From Pseudomonadota bacterium (GTDB taxonomy: Bacteria; Desulfobacterota; Desulfobacteria; Desulfobacterales; JAHIVH01), in NCBI GenBank assembly GCA_018816735.1, contig JAHIVH010000015.1, positions 1 to 38,516 on the forward strand: 38,516 nt of DNA, read 5' to 3'. Position 1 is the first letter of the stretch, and the number at the start of each line of letters is the position of its first letter. The notes beneath the pieces were generated by a model, which saw only the letters and a program-made list of their open reading frames with translations, was not told where the DNA came from and ran no database searches. Positions 32,564 to 38,516 of the stretch are shown in pieces. The position numbers and the translations under genes were made by a program.

Positions 32564-33273
32564 ACCTACGGAAACAACCCAAACTTTTCTTTATTGGTGT
32601 AGGGCCGGGTGACCCGGAGCTGCTCACCCTCAAAGCCGTTCGATTGATCAAATCGTGTGATGTGCTGTTTGTCCCTGTGCGTAAAAAGGATTCAACCCGA
32701 TCCATAGCCTTGAATATTGTGAATCAGGCCATGGACTTGAAAGATAAACGGGTTGTTTATCTTCACTTTCCCATGGTGAAGGGCTCTGAGAAAATGCTTT
32801 CCGCACTTTCACCTGCCGCTTTGACCTTACAGGAAGAATTATCCGAAGGAGAGACCGGCGTCTTTATAACCCTGGGATGCTCAACCATTTATTCAACCGG
32901 CGGTAACCTCTTTCTGGCACTTCAAGACAAAGATATTGCCATGCATTTTGTTCCGGGAGTCAGTTCCATCAGTGGAACCGCTGCATCTTCCGGCATGCCG
33001 CTGGTTTTTTCAGAGGAAAAGCTGGCCATATTGCCGACAACCTATTCCATGGATCAAATTGAATCCTGTATCAACAATTTTGAAACCGTGGTTCTCATGA
33101 AAGCCCATTCATGCATGGATGCAATAATGAAATTGATCAAACAAAAAGGATTGCTTGATACATCTTTTATGGTGGAAAAGGCAACTTCGGAAGCAGAAGT
33201 GATTCATTGTTTGAGAGATATGCCCGATGGCTATCAACCCCACTATATGAGCACGATTATCATTCGTAATTAA
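32560..33273 (+). CDS. cbiL: cobalt-precorrin-2 C20-methyltransferase
   Basis: This 237-residue tetrapyrrole methyltransferase (CbiL/CobI) acts just after cobalt insertion by CbiX. It has the SAM-binding start IGVGPGDPELLTLKAV and the CbiL-type middle, ITLGCSTIYSTGGNLFLAL and FVPGVSSISGTAA. Its start overlaps the cbiET stop (ATGA). Confidence 0.94.
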   Translation: MNLRKQPKLFFIGVGPGDPELLTLKAVRLIKSCDVLFVPVRKKDSTRSIALNIVNQAMDLKDKRVVYLHFPMVKGSEKMLSALSPAALTLQEELSEGETGVFITLGCSTIYSTGGNLFLALQDKDIAMHFVPGVSSISGTAASSGMPLVFSEEKLAILPTTYSMDQIESCINNFETVVLMKAHSCMDAIMKLIKQKGLLDTSFMVEKATSEAEVIHCLRDMPDGYQPHYMSTIIIRN

Positions 33274-33282
33274 GGAGTCAAT

Positions 33283-34047
33283 ATGGCTATTGTCAGTTTT
33301 ATCGGCGCAGGACCCGGAGATCCTGAACTTATTACACTAAAAGCGATCAAGCGGATACAAGACGCGGGCCTGATTCTGTATGCCGGATCTCTGGTACCTG
33401 AAACCGTCTTTCTTCCTCATACAACTTTAACCAAAGAAAGCATCATCAGCAGCGCAGATTTGACGCTGGAAGAAACCCATCACCTCATGGTGCAAGCCAT
33501 CAAAAAAAACAAACATGTGGCAAGGATTCATACAGGCGACACGGCTATTTACGGAGCGATTTATGAACAGATGGCACGCCTGGATCGGGACGGCATTGCG
33601 TATGAAGTGATTCCCGGCATCTCTTCCGCCATGGCCGCGGCGGCAGCGTTGAAAGCTGAATTCACGGTTCCTGACGGCACTCAGACGGTCATGTTTACCC
33701 GAATACATGGGAAAACGCCCGTACCTGAGCAGGAAGACCTGGAAAAGCTTGCAGCCCACCGGCCCACCATGGTAATTTTTTTAAGTGCCCATAAAGCCGA
33801 AGCCGTCGTTGAAAAACTGACCATGCATTATCCGGAAACCACGCCCGCGGCGATTGCCTATCGGGTGGGATGGCCTGATCAAAAAATCATACAAACCACA
33901 TTGCAACACATCCCCGCGTGTATGGCAGACCATGGCATCAACAAGCAGGCCCTGATCCTTGTGGGGGATACATTTGGCAAAACAAAAGAAATAAAGGCGC
34001 GCTCGGTTTTATATGGCAAGGAAAAAAAGGTGACATCCAATGCATAG
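33283..34047 (+). CDS. cbiF: cobalt-precorrin-4 C11-methyltransferase
   Basis: This 254-residue methyltransferase (CbiF/CobM) acts at C-11. It has IGAGPGDPELITLKAIKRIQ at the start, then the CbiF-specific LILYAGSLVPETVF, RIHTGDTAIYGAIYEQM, YEVIPGISSAMAAAAAL and AIAYRVGWPDQKII. TAAGGAG precedes the ATG. The end overlaps the next gene by 8 bp. Confidence 0.96.
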   Translation: MAIVSFIGAGPGDPELITLKAIKRIQDAGLILYAGSLVPETVFLPHTTLTKESIISSADLTLEETHHLMVQAIKKNKHVARIHTGDTAIYGAIYEQMARLDRDGIAYEVIPGISSAMAAAAALKAEFTVPDGTQTVMFTRIHGKTPVPEQEDLEKLAAHRPTMVIFLSAHKAEAVVEKLTMHYPETTPAAIAYRVGWPDQKIIQTTLQHIPACMADHGINKQALILVGDTFGKTKEIKARSVLYGKEKKVTSNA

Positions 34048-35872
34048 ACAAGATACCGCCATATGGGTGCTGAGCCGGAAGGCTCTCGGCCTGGGATTTA
34101 AATGTGCAGACCTCATCCATGCCCGAACGATTTTTGCGCCTCTTGAACCATCAGAGGGTCACCCAAATGAGCGTATCATAGGATTTGACCGGTTCACTCA
34201 TTGCCTTTCTGACCAATTTCACGAATTTCAAGCCCATATCTTTATCATGGCTTCAGGCATCGTGGTTCGGGGAATTGCGCCTTTGCTCAAGGACAAGACA
34301 ACAGATCCGGCGGTAGTTGTGATGGACGAGGCAGGAAATCACATCATCAGTCTGATCTCCGGCCACCTCGGGGGGGCGAATGAACTGTCGGTTCGACTTG
34401 CTTCCCTTTTAGGGGCAGATCCGGTCATTACAACTGCGACGGATGTGAATAACACCCCGGCAGTGGATGACATCGCCAGGAAAATCGGTGCAACCATTGA
34501 AAATAAAGAGATGATCAAGAAGGTCGCAACGTGTATGCTGAATCAGGCACCGGTGGCATTGATCTGTGATCGGCTGCTGTTCGAAAATTACTATGGCAAC
34601 GCAACTTTTCGGCCGGATCATCTTGAGCTTCCCGAAGAAACGGATCTGTCATCCTATAGTGCCCTTTGTCTCATTACTGAAAAACATTATGAACTGACCG
34701 AAGATCTGGCCGCCAGGTCCCTCTTTATCCGTCCACCTAATCTTGTGGTGGGAATTGGGTGCAATAAAGATACTTCCCAGGAAGAAATCACGCAGGCCGT
34801 AAACCAGGTCTTCCGCGACCACATGCTCTCCCTTCTTTCAATAGCTGGTGTTGCGACCATTGACGTAAAAATCAATGAGCCCGGACTGGCAGCTTATGCC
34901 CAATCGATTAGCCACAAACTCCAAGGGTATCCGGCGGAGGAATTGAATCAGGTGGATGCGGCGAATATGTCGGCCCCATCCGTTTATGCCGAAAAGTATG
35001 TGGGCGCCAAAAGAGTGGCTGAGCCGGCCGCTCTCCTGGGAGCAGGACCCGGTGGACAACTCATCATCCCAAAACAAAAATCAGGTAATGTGACCGTGGC
35101 GGTTGCCTTAAAGAAAATGGTTTATCCGACAAGTCAGAAAGGGAAACTGTTTGTCGTAGGGATCGGTCCCGGTGATATGGATTTCATGACTGCCCATGCC
35201 CGGCGTATCCTGGAAAACAGTGACGTTATTGCCGGATATAAAAAATACATCGATCTGATCGCTCCCCTTATCAGCAAAAAAGAGATTATTTCCACAGGAA
35301 TGACCAAAGAGATCGAGCGAGTGGATGAAGCCATCCGCGCTGCCAATAAAGACAAAGTTGTCGCACTTGTCTGCTCTGGTGATGCGGGTATCTATGGCAT
35401 GGCCGGATTGGTGTACGAGCGCATGCAACACATCGGCATTGAAGTTGAAACAGAAGTGTCCCCGGGGGTTTCCGCTGCCATTGCTGCCGCCTCTCTTTTG
35501 GGAGCCCCCCTTGTCAATGATTTTATCACTTTGAGTCTTTCCAACTTATTAACCCCTACTGAAACCGTTATAAAGCGGATTGAACTCGCAGCGGCATCTG
35601 ACATGGTTACAGCCATATATAATCCTGTGAGCAAAAAGCGAACGGAATTGATTCATCAGCTTCGATCCGAGTTTCTCAAACATAGAAAAAACACAACATT
35701 CGTGGGCGTGGTCACCCATGCCCTTAGAATCGGTCAGAAGATTCAAATAAGCACACTGGGCGATTTTCTTCAGTGTGATATGGATATGAATTCCATCATT
35801 ATCATCGGAAACAGCGATACAGGTATGATCAATGATCGGATGGTGACCAGGCGGGGATATGAAAGAAAATAA
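34040..35872 (+). CDS. cbiGH: CbiG-CbiH fusion: cobalt-precorrin-5A hydrolase and C17-methyltransferase
   Basis: This 610-residue protein carries two consecutive-step enzymes. Residues 1-360 are CbiG (ASGIVVRGIAPLLKDKTTDP, LISGHLGGANELSVRLASLL, TTATDVNNTPAVDDIA, LVVGIGCNKDTSQEE), which opens the delta-lactone and releases acetaldehyde. Residues about 368-610 are CbiH/CobJ (KGKLFVVGIGPGDMDFMTAH, VCSGDAGIYGMAGLVYE, AIYNPVSKKRTE, SIIIIGNSDT), the C-17 methyltransferase that contracts the ring. No frameshift is seen at the junction, so it is a true fusion. AAGGTG precedes the ATG. Confidence 0.95.
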   Translation: MHRQDTAIWVLSRKALGLGFKCADLIHARTIFAPLEPSEGHPNERIIGFDRFTHCLSDQFHEFQAHIFIMASGIVVRGIAPLLKDKTTDPAVVVMDEAGNHIISLISGHLGGANELSVRLASLLGADPVITTATDVNNTPAVDDIARKIGATIENKEMIKKVATCMLNQAPVALICDRLLFENYYGNATFRPDHLELPEETDLSSYSALCLITEKHYELTEDLAARSLFIRPPNLVVGIGCNKDTSQEEITQAVNQVFRDHMLSLLSIAGVATIDVKINEPGLAAYAQSISHKLQGYPAEELNQVDAANMSAPSVYAEKYVGAKRVAEPAALLGAGPGGQLIIPKQKSGNVTVAVALKKMVYPTSQKGKLFVVGIGPGDMDFMTAHARRILENSDVIAGYKKYIDLIAPLISKKEIISTGMTKEIERVDEAIRAANKDKVVALVCSGDAGIYGMAGLVYERMQHIGIEVETEVSPGVSAAIAAASLLGAPLVNDFITLSLSNLLTPTETVIKRIELAAASDMVTAIYNPVSKKRTELIHQLRSEFLKHRKNTTFVGVVTHALRIGQKIQISTLGDFLQCDMDMNSIIIIGNSDTGMINDRMVTRRGYERK

Positions 35873-35927
35873 AAAAAGAAGAGTGTTTGATAAAACAAAA
35901 AACAAATCCGTGTAATCAGTGAAATCT

Positions 35928-37250
35928 ATGTCTGAAAAAAATATGAAAACAAAAGCGGTTTTGATCGCCGGTTCAAATAGCGGTTGCGGCAAAACCACAG
36001 TCGCTCTCGGACTTATGGCGGCCTTTCGGAAAATAGGGCTCAATGTGCAGGGATTCAAAGTCGGGCCGGATTATATCGATCCCAGCCTCCACCGGATCAT
36101 AACGGGAAAACCTTCAATCAATCTCGACACCTGGATGATGCCGGACAGTTTCCTCCGCTATTCTTTTACATCCCGCGCAAGCCAGGCGGATATTTCCATC
36201 ATTGAAGGTGTCATGGGAATTTATGATGGGAAAAAACCGGATTCCGGTGAAGGCTCAACTGCGGAACTTGCTGAAAAGCTTGGGATTCCGGTAATTCTCG
36301 TTATCAATGCCGCTTCCATGGCAAGAACCGCCGCCGCAATTGTAAAAGGTCTGATCGATTTCAATCCGAAACTGAATATTATCGGTGTTGTTCTAAACAA
36401 TATTGGAAGCGACAATCATCTATCGCTACTAAAAAAATCGATTCAGACATATTGCGGCTTGCCGGTGTTGGGCGGGATTAAGAAAAATACGGATTTCAAT
36501 ATCCCATCAAGGCATCTGGGGCTTTTCATGGGAGACGAAGGCGTTCTTCCGCCGAAAACCATATCCCATCTGGCAGAAACAATCCGTACCAACATTGACC
36601 TTGATAAAATTTTATCTTTTTCAAAAATATCACTACGAGAGCCGTCTCAACCATTGTTAAATCCGGTCCAAACACAAAAGAGACTTGGTATCGCCAGGGA
36701 CCAGGCATTCTGTTTCTATTATGAGGATAATCTGGAAATTTTAAAACAACTGGGATATGAACTCGTTGAATTCAGCCCGGTTTCAGATGCAAAACTTCCG
36801 GATGCCGAGGCATTTTATTTTGGCGGCGGATATCCGGAGCTGCACGCTGAGTCCCTGTCAAACAATACATCCATGCGGGAAAGCGTTCGAAAAAGGAGCC
36901 ATGAAGGCGGGGTGATTTATGCCGAATGCGGCGGTCTGATGTACCTGGGTCAATCCATTACAACTATCGACGGTAAGGAATATGCCATGAGCGGCTGCAT
37001 GAATTACCGGACCCAAATGCTGCCAAGCTTACAATCCCTTGGATATGTTGAGATCTATCCTGAGGAAGACTACTTTATTTTGAAGCGCGGAAAAAAAATG
37101 CGTGGTCATGTGTTTCATTATTCAGATATTATTTTCGATGCAATAAAACCCCTAAGCTTTTATTCCGGTAACCCTGAAGGAAAGGGTATCAGCTACAAAG
37201 TGCGTAATACACTTGCTTCCTATGTGCACCTTCATTTCAGTCTTTTTTGA
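35928..37250 (+). CDS. cbiA: cobyrinic acid a,c-diamide synthase
   Basis: This enzyme of about 440 residues amidates the a and c side chains of cobyrinic acid using glutamine and ATP. P-loop GSNSGCGKTT is at 15-24, and VGPDYIDPSLH and DTWMM lie in the synthetase part. The glutaminase half has C334 (YAECGGLMYLGQS) and H397 (GHVFHYSD). A GTG at 35919 and an ATG at 35943 are other possible starts; the site has no strong ribosome binding sequence. A 55-bp gap separates it from cbiGH, and it ends the plus-strand cobalamin run. Confidence 0.95.
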   Translation: MSEKNMKTKAVLIAGSNSGCGKTTVALGLMAAFRKIGLNVQGFKVGPDYIDPSLHRIITGKPSINLDTWMMPDSFLRYSFTSRASQADISIIEGVMGIYDGKKPDSGEGSTAELAEKLGIPVILVINAASMARTAAAIVKGLIDFNPKLNIIGVVLNNIGSDNHLSLLKKSIQTYCGLPVLGGIKKNTDFNIPSRHLGLFMGDEGVLPPKTISHLAETIRTNIDLDKILSFSKISLREPSQPLLNPVQTQKRLGIARDQAFCFYYEDNLEILKQLGYELVEFSPVSDAKLPDAEAFYFGGGYPELHAESLSNNTSMRESVRKRSHEGGVIYAECGGLMYLGQSITTIDGKEYAMSGCMNYRTQMLPSLQSLGYVEIYPEEDYFILKRGKKMRGHVFHYSDIIFDAIKPLSFYSGNPEGKGISYKVRNTLASYVHLHFSLF

Positions 37251-37264
37251 AATGATATGAAATA

Positions 37265-37528
37265 CTATTTTACAAAATAACAAATATCCAGAATTATATT
37301 ACCCTTATCATCAGGAGTCGTAAATCGAGGGCAACCATAACGTTCAACGATCCATATAGCACCTTTATCATCCGATAGGATTTCAATACCCTCTTCCTTT
37401 AGCTTTTCAGCACACTTTTCTTCTTTCAAATAGACATTCCTTTCTTTTCCGTAAATCCAGCATACGCCAAGCTCGCTTTCCGGAAAGTCTAAGATTTTAT
37501 CCGTAAATAAAGTGTGCTTTTCTACCAA
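37265..37528 (-). CDS. small hypothetical protein, possibly with a frameshifted start
   Basis: A minus-strand frame of 87 residues converges on cbiA. It is charged and soluble-looking (VYLKEEKCAEKLKEEGIEIL, RYGCPRFTTPDDKGNIILD), with no signal peptide. I do not recognise a family. In this frame only a TTG start is available, right after a stop. An ATG in a neighbouring frame (minus strand, complement 37548-37550; MENMISSFGRK) stays open for only 17 codons. A single-base change in the TTTT run near 37525-37530 would join it to this frame, so the gene may be frameshifted. Confidence 0.5.
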   Translation of the reverse strand: MVEKHTLFTDKILDFPESELGVCWIYGKERNVYLKEEKCAEKLKEEGIEILSDDKGAIWIVERYGCPRFTTPDDKGNIILDICYFVK

Positions 37529-37577
37529 AACTTGATATCATATTCTCCATGACAAACCAACTAATCATGAAGGGCCT

Positions 37578-38346
37578 ATGGCAAAAATCCAATCTTGGGA
37601 GGTATCGGATTCGTTTTGGGGAAAGGTTGAGCCTCTCATACCAAACCCGGAGCGTGATCCTAAGAAAGAGTACAAACGTAAAATAGTTGGAGGAAGGAAG
37701 CCGATGTCACCTCGCCAGGTATTTGAAGGCATCATATACGTCTTGCGTACAGGTTGTCAATGGAAAGCCTTGCCCAAGGAGCATTTTGGAAGTCCCAGTG
37801 CGATCCACACTCACTTCATGCGCTGAATGCGTGCAGGCTTCTTGGTGGCCCTTTGGCGATCCGGTCTTGTAGAATACGACGAGATGGAAGGGATTGACTG
37901 GAAGTGGCAGAGTATAGACGGAGCTATGATTAAAGCATCATTGGCGCAAGAGGCTGTCGGTCGGACGACCGACAGGGAAAAAAAGGGACCAAACGGCATC
38001 AGTTGGTGGACGGCCGTGGTGTCCCGTTGCCACTCGTCGTGACCGGAGCCAGTCGGCATAACGTTTCCCAATTGGAACTTGTTTTGGATAAAATCATCAT
38101 AGAACGTCCTCAAGACATCGAGCAGCATCTGTGTGCAGATAAAGGATACGACGGCCAACCGGCGTTGGAGCTGATCGTTTCGAAGCACTACATCCCCCAC
38201 GTGAAAAGACGCGGAGAAGAGATTCAGGAAAAAAGAAGAATCCTATATGGAAAGCAAGACGCCGGGTGGTTGAAGTAAGCCATTTATGATTCAATCGTTT
38301 CCGAAAAATATTCGTCCGCTATGAAAAGCTTAATTTGACTTCGTAA
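37578..38346 (+). pseudogene. IS5-type transposase remnant
   Basis: The frame begins MAKIQSWEVSDSFWGKVEPL and contains QVFEGIIYVLRTGCQWKALP, the DUF4096-type N-terminus of IS5-group DDE transposases. It is broken by a TGA at 37824-37826 where a tryptophan is expected. A one-base frame change follows near 37988, after IDGAMIKASLAQE, the first catalytic Asp region. Another frame change lies near 38230, after CADKGYDG, the second Asp region, and a second TGA for Trp lies at 38287-38289. The last recognisable piece is NRFRKIFVRYEKL. I did not find clear terminal inverted repeats. It marks the right border of the cobalamin block. Confidence 0.88.
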
Positions 38347-38435
38347 AGATAAGTGTTGCAATTACTTCGGTAGTTTAGTATAGAAATCATCATGCAGACC
38401 CCAAACAAAAAATACTGAGTTAAGGAGAAAAAAAA

Positions 38436-38492
38436 ATGCGACCCCACTATCGGCGCTTGCCAGCGTCGGCGGGCGCTTTTTATCTTTTGTGA
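38436..38492 (+). CDS. possible 18-residue leader peptide or remnant ORF
   Basis: ATG 38436 is preceded by a strong TAAGGAG and encodes MRPHYRRLPASAGAFYLL. The second half of the ORF lies within an intrinsic terminator hairpin (38453-38481), a layout seen in attenuators, although no run of one amino acid is obvious. The 89 bases between the transposase remnant and this ORF (38347-38435) show nothing I recognise. It could equally be a chance start. Confidence 0.25.
   Translation: MRPHYRRLPASAGAFYLL
38453..38481 (+). terminator. intrinsic terminator
   Basis: GCGCTTGCC (38453-38461) pairs fully with GGCGGGCGC (38468-38476), including two G-U pairs, over a six-base loop, and five T's follow. 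It would stop plus-strand transcripts near the right edge of the window. Confidence 0.65.
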
Positions 38493-38516
38493 ACACTTTC
38501 AACCATCATTTTACAA

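Noticed and set aside
34040..35872. cbiG-cbiH joined by a sequencing frameshift rather than a true fusion
   Set aside because: The frame is continuous across the junction near residue 360 with no stop or second start in a better position, and such fusions are known.
37300..37577. Terminal inverted repeat of the IS5-type element
   Set aside because: I could not match a left end here with any right end downstream of 38346, so no element boundary is called.
38453..38481. Integron attC-like site suggested by GCGCTTGCC and GGCGGGCGC
   Set aside because: There is no R'/R'' core site pair and no integrase or cassette gene; the arms and T run fit a simple intrinsic terminator.
1..38516. Possible CRISPR array or tRNA/rRNA genes
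   Set aside because: No regularly spaced short repeats and no cloverleaf or rRNA-like stretches were seen; the repeats present are the riboswitch duplication and the palindromic elements.

Overview
The window is a roughly 36-kb block of plus-strand genes devoted to cobalamin (vitamin B12) and cobalt. It uses the anaerobic (cbi) corrin pathway, an outer membrane with TonB-dependent receptors, and a TonB2-type energiser. Together with moderate G+C, this suggests an anaerobic Gram-negative bacterium, most likely a sulfate-reducing Desulfobacterota (Deltaproteobacteria) lineage. That placement is inference; no rRNA or tRNA gene is visible.

Region 1 (1-1076) is regulatory. A gene start leaves the left edge on the minus strand. 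Then come an 18-bp direct repeat, a promoter candidate, and two cobalamin riboswitches in series, each with its own intrinsic terminator. The two aptamers share a perfect 121-bp block.

Region 2 (1077-27652) is an uptake and metal-handling operon. It holds two TonB-dependent receptors, a CcsA-like/ResB-like membrane pair, and a BtuFCD-type ABC importer whose ATPase has an extra C-terminal domain. A radical SAM/SPASM enzyme and a CobN-type chelatase follow. Next is a complete TonB2-type energiser (DUF3450, TtpC, ExbB, ExbD, TonB, TPR protein), then a ChlI/ChlD-like fusion, a second ChlI-like ATPase, and a DrrAB-like ABC transporter with a histidine-rich tail. CobO and a third TonB-dependent receptor close the region. 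Gaps are small except where three copies of a dispersed palindromic repeat sit between genes.

Region 3 (27667-29064) is a graveyard. A second cobN and an ABC exporter have been reduced by large internal deletions and frame changes, and a 25-bp imperfect inverted repeat follows.

Region 4 (29065-37250) is a compact corrin-ring operon in the order cbiC, cbiX, cbiD, cbiET, cbiL, cbiF, cbiGH, cbiA. It covers most steps from sirohydrochlorin to cobyrinic acid a,c-diamide. cbiJ and the later genes (cbiP, cbiB, cobU/S/T) are not in the window.

Region 5 (37251-38516) has a small minus-strand hypothetical gene, a broken IS5-type transposase, and a tiny ORF overlapping an intrinsic terminator.

Taken together, receptors powered by a dedicated TonB2 complex would import corrinoids or related metal complexes, BtuFCD would move them inward, and CobO would adenosylate them, while the cbi genes make the ring de novo. 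The unexplained parts are the CcsA/ResB pair, the SPASM enzyme, the CobN+ChlI/D chelatase beside an early cobaltochelatase (CbiX), and the His-tailed ABC transporter. These are the best candidates for an undescribed metal-tetrapyrrole processing function.
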